Assembly (NCBI GenBank): GCA_045638145.1
Contig: JAZUAU010000004.1
Coordinates: 1 to 64,000 of the forward strand
DNA: 64,000 nt
Source of the DNA: SFWF01 sp045638145
Lineage (GTDB): Bacteria; Bacillota; Clostridia; Oscillospirales; Acutalibacteraceae
Reading direction: 5' to 3'
Below are positions 41,539-49,011 of the stretch, piece by piece. Position numbers and translations under genes: made by a program. Numbering within the stretch: the stretch's first letter is position 1; the number at the start of each line of letters is the position of its first letter. The notes beneath the pieces were generated by a model that saw only the letters and a list, made by a program, of their open reading frames with translations, was not told the origin of the DNA and made no database searches.

Positions 41539-42003
41539 TTGCTTGATAATTGTTTCTTGTTTAAACATCGCGTAGCCGAAAAGTATTTAAAAACATTTGA
41601 AATACCCTATGGTTCGGTTACGGATTTTGCCGTTGTTGACAGAACACTAACTACTGGAAATATACTCTTTGGCGGAAAAGATGCTTACAAGCTGCAGCAG
41701 GCTAATAACGTTCATATAACCTATGACGATCAAAGCGGTAATTCACTTACCGTAAGATTTGAAATGATCAGCGGTGTTACGGTAACAGGACAGGCGAAGG
41801 TATGCCTTGAAATGGTTGACTATCTCAAAGCTAACGGAATTTATGCTCAGTTTAACCTATCAAGTGCGAACCAGCCGGCACCTGCCGCCACTAATGACAA
41901 TGTTTTAGAGCAAATTGAAAAGTTAGCGCAGTTAAAGAACGACGGTATTTTATCGGAAGAAGAGTTCCAAGCAAAAAAGGCTCAACTTTTAGAAAAATTA
42001 TAA
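41503..42003 (+). CDS. 5'-truncated SHOCT-domain protein, probably broken
   Basis: An open frame whose first ~16 codons are REP sequence and therefore not original coding sequence. Recognisable protein starts around HRVAEKYLKTFEIPYGSV: a beta-rich domain (TGNILFGGKDAYKLQQ, YDDQSGNSLTVRFEMISG), then a linker and a C-terminal SHOCT motif (LKNDGILSEEEFQAKKAQL). SHOCT domains are short oligomerisation tails. There is no credible SD or start. The frame differs from that of the MSKNI start at 41448, so if both belonged to one gene the insertion also shifted frame. I treat it as a pseudogene-like remnant. Confidence 0.6.
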   Translation: MFWFHANRPPVFLLDNCFLFKHRVAEKYLKTFEIPYGSVTDFAVVDRTLTTGNILFGGKDAYKLQQANNVHITYDDQSGNSLTVRFEMISGVTVTGQAKVCLEMVDYLKANGIYAQFNLSSANQPAPAATNDNVLEQIEKLAQLKNDGILSEEEFQAKKAQLLEKL

Positions 42004-42025
42004 TATTTGCACAAGGAGCTGGCAA

Positions 42026-42062
42026 GACCGCTCGGGAAAGCTCGGGCGGTCGACTTCGTTTT
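42026..42062 (+). terminator. probable terminator after SHOCT remnant
   Basis: GACCGC/GCGGTC outer stem around a GGGAAAGCTC loop, then a modest T run (CTTCGTTTT). Confidence 0.5.
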
Positions 42063-42082
42063 AGCACTTATAAATTTTTTTG

Positions 42083-42111
42083 TTGACATCTTTTTGTTTT
42101 AGTGCTAATAT
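42083..42111 (+). promoter_or_regulatory. promoter of the trpB T-box transcript
   Basis: TTGACA, 17 bp spacer, TAATAT. Confidence 0.65.
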
Positions 42112-42127
42112 GTATAAAACAAATAAA

Positions 42128-42393
42128 ACTTGAGATTAAGAGTAGTAACCGGGGTGCAAGCTCAAAGAGAGCCGTTGGTGGTGGAATGACGGCAGTGGAA
42201 CTTTTGGCGAATGGACTTATGAGGGCAACCGAAAGGGGATAAACTCCGAGTAGCAGTTGACGGGTGTGACCGTTATATCACGGGCTGTATGTCAGTACGG
42301 CTGTAAGCGGATGATTATATCATCAATTTGGGTGGCACCGCAGGATTTTTCACGTCTTGTCCCATAGTTATGGGATAAGATTTTATTTTTTTA
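42128..42393 (+). promoter_or_regulatory. tryptophan T-box leader
   Basis: Hallmarks in order: AAGAGTAGTAACC near the 5' end of stem I, GAGAGCCGTTGGTGGTG, a specifier region containing TGG (42212-42214, GAATGGAC), and the T-box GGGTGGCACCGC (about 42330). TGGC in the T-box would pair with 3'-GCCA ends, as expected for tRNA-Trp whose discriminator is G. A terminator TCCCATA/ATGGGA plus ATTTTATTTTTTT lies at 42359-42393. Uncharged tRNA-Trp is expected to switch trpB on. Confidence 0.9.
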
Positions 42394-42406
42394 GGGAGGA
42401 TTTAAA

Positions 42407-43627
42407 ATGAAACTTAGTAATGTTGATTTTGATACCTACTTTAACAATTACCCCGATAAGGACGGATATTTCGGAAAATATGGCGGAGTATATGTTGACG
42501 ATAAGCTCAAAGTCGCAATGGCTGAGATTACCGAAGCGTACTATTCAATATGCCAATCAAGAAAGTTTATTGCAGAGCTCCGCAGAATCCGCAAGGAATT
42601 TCAGGGCAGACCTACTCCTGTTACACACCTTGAGCGTCTGTCAGATGCACTCGGCGGAAAGGTGCAACTTTATGCAAAGCGCGAGGACCTGAACGATTCG
42701 GGCGCACACAAGCACAATCACTGCATGGGCGATGCGCTTCTTGCAAAATATATGGGCAAGAAAAAGGTTATTGCAGAGACCGGCGCCGGTCAGCACGGCG
42801 TAGCCCTCGCAACTGCAGCTGCTTATTTCGGTCTCCAGTGCGATATTTATATGGGTTCTGTCGATATAAAGAAGCAGGCGCCAAACGTAGCCAGAATGAA
42901 GATTCTCGGCGCTAACGTAATCGAGGTTACCCATGGTCTACAGACCCTTAAAGAGGCTGTAGACGCTGCTTTTGACGCATACAGCAAGGAATATGAGGAT
43001 GCAATTTACTGCATCGGCTCGGTGCTTGGTCCTCACCCCTTCCCCATGATGGTACGCGATTTCCAGAGTGTTGTCGGAATCGAGGCCAGAGAACAGTTTA
43101 TCGAGATGACCGGTCATCTTCCCACCTCAATCGTTGCCTGTGTAGGCGGCGGCTCTAATGCGGCAGGACTTTTTGCCGGATTCCTCAACGACCCTGTTGA
43201 CATCTACGGAATCGAGCCCCTCGGCCGCGGCGAAAAGCTTGGCGACCATGCAGCAAGCCTTAAATACGGCACAGAGGGCATTATGCACGGCTTCAACAGC
43301 ATTATGCTGAAGGATGAAAACGGCGAGCCCGCACCCGTTTACTCGGTTGCAAGCGGTCTTGACTATCCCTCCTCGGGTCCCGAGCACGCATTCCTTCAGG
43401 AAATTGGCAGAGTAAAGTATGACGTTATCAACGACGAAGAAACCATCGATGCATTCTTTAAGCTTGCCCGCCTTGAGGGTATAATCCCTGCAATCGAATC
43501 TTCTCACGCCGTTGCTTACGGTATGAAGCTCGCCGAGCGTATGGATCATGGCTCGGTACTTATCAACCTCTCGGGCCGTGGAGACAAGGATATGGACTAT
43601 ATTCTTCAGAATTACGGCATAAGATAA
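42407..43627 (+). CDS. trpB: tryptophan synthase beta chain, solitary
   Basis: PLP enzyme joining indole and serine to make tryptophan. The 406-residue length and FGKYGGVYVDD, GRPTPVTHLERLSDALGG, ETGAGQHGVALATAAAYFGL, GGGSNAAG and GPEHAFLQEIGRV fit TrpB. The catalytic lysine is Lys102, but its context is AHKHNHCMGDAL where canonical TrpB has AHKINNALGQAL, so the PLP-lysine loop is altered. No trpA is adjacent, so the enzyme may work on free indole scavenged from the gut rather than with a TrpA partner. Regulation by a Trp T-box supports a tryptophan-making role. SD AGGGAGG before ATG. Confidence 0.88.
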   Translation: MKLSNVDFDTYFNNYPDKDGYFGKYGGVYVDDKLKVAMAEITEAYYSICQSRKFIAELRRIRKEFQGRPTPVTHLERLSDALGGKVQLYAKREDLNDSGAHKHNHCMGDALLAKYMGKKKVIAETGAGQHGVALATAAAYFGLQCDIYMGSVDIKKQAPNVARMKILGANVIEVTHGLQTLKEAVDAAFDAYSKEYEDAIYCIGSVLGPHPFPMMVRDFQSVVGIEAREQFIEMTGHLPTSIVACVGGGSNAAGLFAGFLNDPVDIYGIEPLGRGEKLGDHAASLKYGTEGIMHGFNSIMLKDENGEPAPVYSVASGLDYPSSGPEHAFLQEIGRVKYDVINDEETIDAFFKLARLEGIIPAIESSHAVAYGMKLAERMDHGSVLINLSGRGDKDMDYILQNYGIR

Positions 43628-43644
43628 ACATAATTTGCACAGGT

Positions 43645-43678
43645 CAAAAAACGGCTCGATTTTTCGAGCCGTTTTTTA
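43645..43678 (+). terminator. terminator after trpB
   Basis: AAAAAACGGCTCG ATTTT CGAGCCGTTTTTT, a strong symmetric hairpin. Confidence 0.85.
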
Positions 43679-43687
43679 GTCATTTTT

Positions 43688-43723
43688 CCTCACTCGAGGT
43701 ATACTCGATACATCTTCGTGAGG
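43688..43723. repeat. nested hairpin in the trpB-glgC gap
   Basis: CCTCAC (43688-43693) pairs with GTGAGG (43718-43723); inside, TCGAG (43694) pairs with CTCGA (43704). The rest of the 420-bp gap is AT-rich with no supported gene. Confidence 0.45.
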
Positions 43724-43930
43724 AGAAAATGCCTTCCGCACTAAATTCTGTTTATCTGCTAAAACATTGTGACACAAGTGAACAAATTCTTTCTGCACAA
43801 AAACTGTCCAATATCAGGAGCCTTTCCATTAAAGTTGTCTTGTCATTTCGAAATACGCAAAAATTGTACAAAATCAACAAAAATGGTCGAAAAATTTATC
43901 TCCATATTTTGGAAAATTAACAAAAGTTAC

Positions 43931-43959
43931 TTGAAATTGACCTTGATTTTTGTTATTAT
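43931..43959 (+). promoter_or_regulatory. promoter for glgC-glgD-glgA
   Basis: TTGAAA, 17 bp, TATTAT; an overlapping alternative TTGACC-17 bp-TATACA lies seven bases further. Confidence 0.5.
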
Positions 43960-44048
43960 ATATACAAGATCAGTATTTTGATTTACAAATGGAATAAAGA
44001 GAAGTTACGCTCAATACAATAAATTATTATAAATTGGGGATGAGTATT

Positions 44049-45266
44049 TTGAAAAAAACAGAGTGTGTAGCAATGCTTCTTGCAGGAGGACAGGGTAGCC
44101 GTCTCGGTGTTTTAACCCGCAAAATTGCCAAGCCTGCGGTACCCTTCGGCGGCAAATACAGAATTATAGATTTTCCGCTTTCAAACTGCACTAATTCGGG
44201 AATTGATACGGTAGGAATCCTTACCCAGTATCAGCCTCTTGAGCTTGCCGATTATGTCGGAAGCGGAAAGGCGTGGGACCTTGACAGGCTCGAAGGCGGT
44301 GTTCATATTCTGCCGCCATACCAGTCAACCGACGGCGCAGGCTGGTACAAGGGTACGGCGAACGCTATCTATCAGAATATAAATTTCATTGAAAGATACG
44401 GTCCGGAATACGTGCTTATTCTTTCGGGCGACCATATCTATAAAATGGACTATGCAAAGATGCTCGATGCCCACAAGGAATCGGGTGCGGATTGCACCAT
44501 TTCGGTTATGGAGGTGCCGATGGAGGAGGCATCACGTTTTGGCATTATGAATGCCCGTGAGGACGGTGTGATTTACGAGTTTGAGGAAAAGCCGAAGGAG
44601 CCTAAATCTAACCTTGCATCAATGGGAATCTATGTATTCAAGTGGGATATGCTTCGACGCTATCTCACCGAGGATGAAAAGGACCCTGCTTCGTCAAACG
44701 ATTTCGGTAAAAATATAATTCCCAATATGCTGGGCGATGGCTGCAAGATGATGGCTTATCGCTTTGAGGGATATTGGAAGGACGTTGGAACAATAGATTC
44801 TTTGTGGGATGCAAACCTAGATCTTCTCAATTCCAAGATTGACCTAGATCTGTCCGATCCCAACTGGCGTATCTACTGTTCAACCGTGGGACTTCCACCT
44901 CAGTATATTGCAGATACAGCAGATGTCATAAACTCTCTTGTTACTGTCGGATGTGAGGTTCGCGGAAAGCTTGATTTCTCAATCCTCTTCTCAAACGTAA
45001 CGGTAGAAGAGGGCGCAGAGGTAGAATATTCCCTCGTAATGCCGGGCGCAGTTATCAAGAAGGGCGCAAAGGTGCGCTATGCGATAATCGCTGAAAATTG
45101 CGTAATTGAAGCAAATGCAATTGTCGGTGAATCCCCTGAAAATGTCGACGACATTAAGGCTTGGGGAATTACCGTCGTCGGTGAAAATCTCACGGTAGGT
45201 AGCGGCGCAGTAGTTTCTGCAAAGCAGATGCTTACTGAAGATGTAAAGAAAGGTGGCAGAGTATAA
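44049..45266 (+). CDS. glgC: glucose-1-phosphate adenylyltransferase, catalytic subunit
   Basis: Makes ADP-glucose, the donor for glycogen. The N-terminal pyrophosphorylase motif AMLLAGGQGSRLGVLT, GKYRIIDFPLSNCTNSG, the substrate loop WYKGTANAIYQN and FEEKPKEPKSNLASMGIY are intact; a left-handed beta-helix with hexapeptide repeats forms the C-terminus. About 405 residues. TTG 44049 (MKKTECVAMLL) is favoured because GGGG lies eight bases before it; ATG 44040 in frame directly abuts that G run. One base overlap with glgD. Confidence 0.94.
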   Translation: MKKTECVAMLLAGGQGSRLGVLTRKIAKPAVPFGGKYRIIDFPLSNCTNSGIDTVGILTQYQPLELADYVGSGKAWDLDRLEGGVHILPPYQSTDGAGWYKGTANAIYQNINFIERYGPEYVLILSGDHIYKMDYAKMLDAHKESGADCTISVMEVPMEEASRFGIMNAREDGVIYEFEEKPKEPKSNLASMGIYVFKWDMLRRYLTEDEKDPASSNDFGKNIIPNMLGDGCKMMAYRFEGYWKDVGTIDSLWDANLDLLNSKIDLDLSDPNWRIYCSTVGLPPQYIADTADVINSLVTVGCEVRGKLDFSILFSNVTVEEGAEVEYSLVMPGAVIKKGAKVRYAIIAENCVIEANAIVGESPENVDDIKAWGITVVGENLTVGSGAVVSAKQMLTEDVKKGGRV

Positions 45267-46375
45267 TGAAAAACAACAATATTTTAGGAATAATTTTTGC
45301 AAACTCTCATGATGCTCTGCTTAAAGAGCTTACCGAAACCCGTTCAATGGCGTCGGTGCCTTTCGGTGCGCGTTACCGCCTTGTCGATTTTATGCTTTCT
45401 AACCTCACAAACGCAGGTGTCAGCAAGGTAGGTCTTGTTACAAAGGCAAACTATTTCTCCCTTATGAGCCACCTCGGTAACGGAAAACCATGGGATTTAG
45501 ACCGCAAATACGGCGGACTTTCTATCTATCCGCCCTATTCCTCGGGCGATGCCCAGGTTTATAAGGGCAGGGTAGAGGCACTTTACGGAATTATGGAGTG
45601 TCTCCTCGAAGCCGAAGAGGAATATGTAATCCTCTGCGATACCGACGTTATTGCAAATATTGATTTTAAGGACCTAATGAATTACCACCTTGAAAAGCAG
45701 GCGGATATGACGATCGTTTATGCCAATGGCAAGAAGCCAAAGGGTCAAAACGACGTTATGAATTTTAAGATCGATAAGAGCGGCAGAATTACAGGCGTTG
45801 ATTTTGAGGATAACGACAGATGCAACTTCGGCCTTGACGTAATAGTTATCCGCCGCGAGCTTCTTATTGATTTGGTAAACGAAGCGTACAGCTGGGGAAT
45901 GGTTAGCTTCTCGCACGGAATTGTTGATAAAAATTATAAAAAGCTCGGAATTTACGGATATTGTCACAGCGGCTTCGTTTCGGTAATGGACGGAATAGAG
46001 AGCTATTTCCTTGCGAATACGGCTCTGCTCGACACAAAAATCAGATGCGACCTCTTTAATCCCGAGCGTCCCATTTACACAAATTCTAAAGACGATATGC
46101 CTGCAAAATACGGCATAGAATCGGTTGTTTCCAATTCACTTATTGCCGACGGTTGTATTATCGAGGGCGAAGTAAAAAACTCTATCCTGTTTCGTGACGT
46201 TATAGTTGCCGCTGGTGCCGTGGTTGAAAACTGCGTGCTTATGGAGGGAACTACCGTCGGTGCAGGCTGTGAGCTTAAATATATGATTGCCGACCGCTTC
46301 GCTACCGTTACCGAGGATAAAAAACTTGACGGCAGAGAAACAAAGCGTATAATAGGAAAGAAAGAAACCGTATAG
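45266..46375 (+). CDS. glgD: glucose-1-phosphate adenylyltransferase subunit GlgD
   Basis: A 369-residue GlgC paralogue. The GGxGSRL nucleotide loop of GlgC is replaced by ANSHDALLKELTETRSMA, so it is likely a regulatory, non-catalytic partner forming a GlgC-GlgD heterotetramer as known in Firmicutes. The fold elsewhere is conserved (VPFGARYRLVDFMLSNLTNAG). TAATGA overlap with glgC indicates coupling. Confidence 0.93.
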   Translation: MKNNNILGIIFANSHDALLKELTETRSMASVPFGARYRLVDFMLSNLTNAGVSKVGLVTKANYFSLMSHLGNGKPWDLDRKYGGLSIYPPYSSGDAQVYKGRVEALYGIMECLLEAEEEYVILCDTDVIANIDFKDLMNYHLEKQADMTIVYANGKKPKGQNDVMNFKIDKSGRITGVDFEDNDRCNFGLDVIVIRRELLIDLVNEAYSWGMVSFSHGIVDKNYKKLGIYGYCHSGFVSVMDGIESYFLANTALLDTKIRCDLFNPERPIYTNSKDDMPAKYGIESVVSNSLIADGCIIEGEVKNSILFRDVIVAAGAVVENCVLMEGTTVGAGCELKYMIADRFATVTEDKKLDGRETKRIIGKKETV

Positions 46376-46384
46376 GAGAAATAT

Positions 46385-47806
46385 ATGAAAGTATTATATG
46401 CAACAAGCGAAGCATATCCTTTTGCAATGTCGGGCGGTCTTGCCGACGTTGCGGGCGCGCTTCCAAAAGCACTCAGAAGAAGACTTGTAGGCTGTAGGGT
46501 AATTATGCCCCTTTACGACACCATCGCTCCCGAGCTTCGTGCGAAGATGAATTTCATTACAAGCATTACCGTCCCCGTTTCTTGGCGCAGACAGTATTGC
46601 GGTATTTTTGAAGCCCGTCACGACGGAATAATCTATTATCTTCTCGATAATCAGTATTATTTTAAAAGAGATTCGCTTTACGGCTTTTATGACGATGCCG
46701 AGCGTTTTGCCTTTTTCTCCCGCGCAGTGCTTGAGGTAATCCCTCATATCGACTACACGCCCGATATAATTCACTGCAACGATTGGCAGACGGCTATGGT
46801 TCCCGTCTATCTCGACAGATTTTATAAGCACGACCCCCGATATGCAAATATTAAAACGGTCTACACCATTCATAATATTCAGTATCAGGGTAAGTATGGA
46901 CACGAGCTTATCGGCGATGTGCTCGGTATTCCGAATGAGGACGCAGGTCTTGTTACTTATGACGGCTGTGTAAACCTTATGAAGGCGGCAATTCAGTGCT
47001 CCGAAAAGGTTACAACGGTATCTCCTACCTATGCGAGGGAGATACTCAACCCCTATTATTCCCACGGGCTTGACCGAATTTTGAAGGATTATACCTTTAA
47101 GCTGTGCGGAATCGTAAACGGAATCGATACTGTGGTTTACGACCCCGAGACCGACCCGAATATCTATGCCCACTATAACGCAGATGACTTTTCTAATAAA
47201 GCGGTCAACAAGGCAGAGCTTCAAAAGGAAATGGGTCTTCCCGAAAAGGCAGACACACCCCTCGTCGGCATCGTTTCCCGTCTTGTAGGACACAAGGGCT
47301 TCGACCTTGTGAAGCGTGTTTTTGAGGAACTGCTTGAAAATAATATACAGTTTGCAATACTCGGCTCGGGAGAATATGAGTTTGAAACCTTCTTCTATGA
47401 AATGGCAAAGAAGCATCCCGACAAGGTTGCCTTCAAGCTTGGCTTCATCCCTGCTCTTGCCCGCAAGATTTATGCTGGTGCAGATATATTCCTTATGCCT
47501 TCAAAGAGCGAGCCCTGCGGACTTGCTCAGATGATAGCACTGCGTTACGGTACAATTCCGATTGTGCGCGAAACGGGCGGCCTAAACGACACTATTTCGG
47601 ATTCGGGCGACGGAAAGGGTAACGGCTTTACCTTTACAAATTACAATGCTCACGATATGAAATACGCCGTTGAGCGTGCGCTTATGGGCTATAATGACAA
47701 AGATGGCTGGAATATTCTTAAAAAGCGTGCTATGGACTGCGACAACAGTTGGAACGCTTCTGCAGGACAGTATATCGCGCTTTATAAAGAACTTTGCAGT
47801 AAATAA
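46385..47806 (+). CDS. glgA: glycogen synthase
   Basis: GT5 ADP-glucose glucosyltransferase of 473 residues. N-terminal domain MKVLYATSEAYPFAMSGGL, HCNDWQTAMVPVYL, YTIHNIQYQGKYG; C-terminal domain GIVSRLVGHKGFDLV and MPSKSEPCGLAQMIALRYGT with the catalytic acids. The KxGGL motif Lys is Met/Ser here (FAMSGGLADV), as seen in some clostridial GlgA. SD AGGAGAA before ATG 46385, ten bases after glgD. Confidence 0.95.
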   Translation: MKVLYATSEAYPFAMSGGLADVAGALPKALRRRLVGCRVIMPLYDTIAPELRAKMNFITSITVPVSWRRQYCGIFEARHDGIIYYLLDNQYYFKRDSLYGFYDDAERFAFFSRAVLEVIPHIDYTPDIIHCNDWQTAMVPVYLDRFYKHDPRYANIKTVYTIHNIQYQGKYGHELIGDVLGIPNEDAGLVTYDGCVNLMKAAIQCSEKVTTVSPTYAREILNPYYSHGLDRILKDYTFKLCGIVNGIDTVVYDPETDPNIYAHYNADDFSNKAVNKAELQKEMGLPEKADTPLVGIVSRLVGHKGFDLVKRVFEELLENNIQFAILGSGEYEFETFFYEMAKKHPDKVAFKLGFIPALARKIYAGADIFLMPSKSEPCGLAQMIALRYGTIPIVRETGGLNDTISDSGDGKGNGFTFTNYNAHDMKYAVERALMGYNDKDGWNILKKRAMDCDNSWNASAGQYIALYKELCSK

Positions 47807-47818
47807 AGAGGGGAATTT

Positions 47819-48640
47819 ATGGTTGAAATTATAAAAGCGGTTATTCTCGGAATAATCGAGGGTATTACCGAATGGCTGCCGATAAGCAGCACGGGGCATC
47901 TAATATTAGCCGATGAATTTTTAAAGCTCAATATGACCGATGCTTTCAAGGAAATGTTCAACGTTGTTATTCAGCTTGGCGCAATTCTTGCGGTTGTGGT
48001 AATTTATTGGCAAAAGCTCTGGCCTTTCACCTCGAAAGAGCACGGATACATAAAGAAAAAGAGTGTTTCGCTCTGGCTAAAGGTTATCGTTGCATGTCTA
48101 CCTGCGGCGGTTATAGGGCTTCTTTTCGAGGATAAGATTGACGAGTATTTCTTTAACTGGAAAACCGTTGCCATAACCCTTATTCTTTACGGTGTGCTCT
48201 TCATCGTGATTGAGCTGCTTAACAAAAACCGAGAGCCAAAAATCACCAATATGAAGAGCCTAACCTACACGAAAGCTCTGCTTATAGGCGGCTTTCAGGT
48301 GCTCGCACTCATCCCCGGTACTTCCCGTTCGGGTGCTACCATTCTTGGCGCAATGCTCCTCGGCGCATCCCGTACCGTTTCGGCAGAGTTCAGTTTCTAT
48401 CTTGCAGTACCCGTTATGTTCGGCGCAAGCCTTTTAAAGCTTTTAAAATTCGGCTTTGAATATACCGGTCTTCAGGTAGTAATCCTCGCTGTTGGAATGA
48501 TAACCGCGTTTGTTATTTCAATAGTTGCGATTAAATTCCTTATGGGCTATATCAAAAAGAAGGATTTCAAGTTCTTCGGTTGGTACAGAATAGCACTCGG
48601 CGCCCTCGTTCTCCTCTATTTCGGCGTATTGGCAAAATAA
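47819..48640 (+). CDS. uppP: undecaprenyl-diphosphatase
   Basis: Membrane phosphatase recycling the C55 lipid carrier for peptidoglycan and surface glycans. The 273-residue product has about seven helices and both catalytic motifs: GIIEGITEWLPISSTGHL and LIPGTSRSGATI. SD AGAGGGGAA before ATG 47819. Twelve bases after glgA; co-transcription is likely. Functionally it belongs with the murA and glycan genes elsewhere in the window. Confidence 0.95.
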   Translation: MVEIIKAVILGIIEGITEWLPISSTGHLILADEFLKLNMTDAFKEMFNVVIQLGAILAVVVIYWQKLWPFTSKEHGYIKKKSVSLWLKVIVACLPAAVIGLLFEDKIDEYFFNWKTVAITLILYGVLFIVIELLNKNREPKITNMKSLTYTKALLIGGFQVLALIPGTSRSGATILGAMLLGASRTVSAEFSFYLAVPVMFGASLLKLLKFGFEYTGLQVVILAVGMITAFVISIVAIKFLMGYIKKKDFKFFGWYRIALGALVLLYFGVLAK

Positions 48641-48649
48641 TATGGTTTG

Positions 48650-48683
48650 TAAGGGACGATACCCACATCGTCCCTTATTTTTA
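48650..48683 (+). terminator. terminator after uppP
   Basis: TAAGGGACGAT ACCCAC ATCGTCCCTTA followed by TTTTTA. The direct repeat described below begins within its T tail. Confidence 0.85.
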
Positions 48684-48716
48684 CGAAAATTTCTTAAAAT
48701 AATTAATTAGAAAAAA
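48675..48716. repeat. left direct repeat of DNRLRE cassette
   Basis: TTATTTTTACGAAAATTTC at 48675-48693 is identical to 53530-53548, and similarity continues to 36 matches in 42 positions. The pair brackets the leader peptide, DNRLRE metalloprotease and lipoprotein genes. Confidence 0.65.
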
Positions 48717-48771
48717 GGTAAAATATTGTTTAACAGTGGTATTGTTTTCGTGAAAACATAACTGTAAAATA

Positions 48772-48800
48772 TTGACATTTATTACCAACTGTGCTATAAT
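48772..48800 (+). promoter_or_regulatory. promoter of the DNRLRE cassette
   Basis: TTGACA, 17 bp spacer, TATAAT: perfect consensus, upstream of the small basic ORF. Confidence 0.8.
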
Positions 48801-48842
48801 CATGGTAACAAGAAATAACAAGAGATATCGGAGGTGTTGGCA

Positions 48843-48935
48843 GTGATTCGTGAACTTAAAGCCTACGGCTCGTCGCGCCAAAAACGAAACCGACCGAAGA
48901 TATCCCGTAAATATCCTCTCCGTTTCATTCATTAA
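48843..48935 (+). CDS. 30-residue Arg/Lys-rich leader peptide
   Basis: GTG start with a strong SD (CGGAGGTG, spacing about 7), 30 codons, ten Arg/Lys (for example SSRQKRNRPKISRKYPLRF). The stop codon lies at the foot of a strong terminator hairpin (48934-48974). GATATCGG around the SD can pair with CCGAAGATATC inside the ORF. The position between promoter and attenuator suggests a translated leader that controls the downstream DNRLRE gene; an independent basic micropeptide is the alternative. Confidence 0.55.
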   Translation: MIRELKAYGSSRQKRNRPKISRKYPLRFIH

Positions 48936-48974
48936 AGCGCACAAGCCGTCTTTTCTCGGTTTGTGCGCTTTTCC
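48934..48974 (+). terminator. attenuator hairpin before DNRLRE protease
   Basis: AAAGCGCACAAGCCG and CGGTTTGTGCGCTTT form a 15-bp stem with loop TCTTTTCT and trailing TT. It lies between the leader peptide and the SD of the main gene, so read-through or antitermination is needed for expression from the upstream promoter. Confidence 0.75.
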
Positions 48975-49011
48975 TTTACCGCAAAAATCACAACAGAAAG
49001 GAAATTAAACA

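Noticed and set aside
42407..43627. TrpB2-type or other PLP lyase instead of TrpB
   Set aside because: Length and ETGAGQHG, GGGSNAAG and GPEHAFL motifs fit TrpB1-like proteins, and the Trp T-box supports tryptophan metabolism.
43729..43920. 63-codon ORF between trpB and glgC with a GAGGAG SD-like sequence
   Set aside because: The SD-like bases are one arm of a hairpin; composition is non-coding and AT-rich and no family is recognisable.
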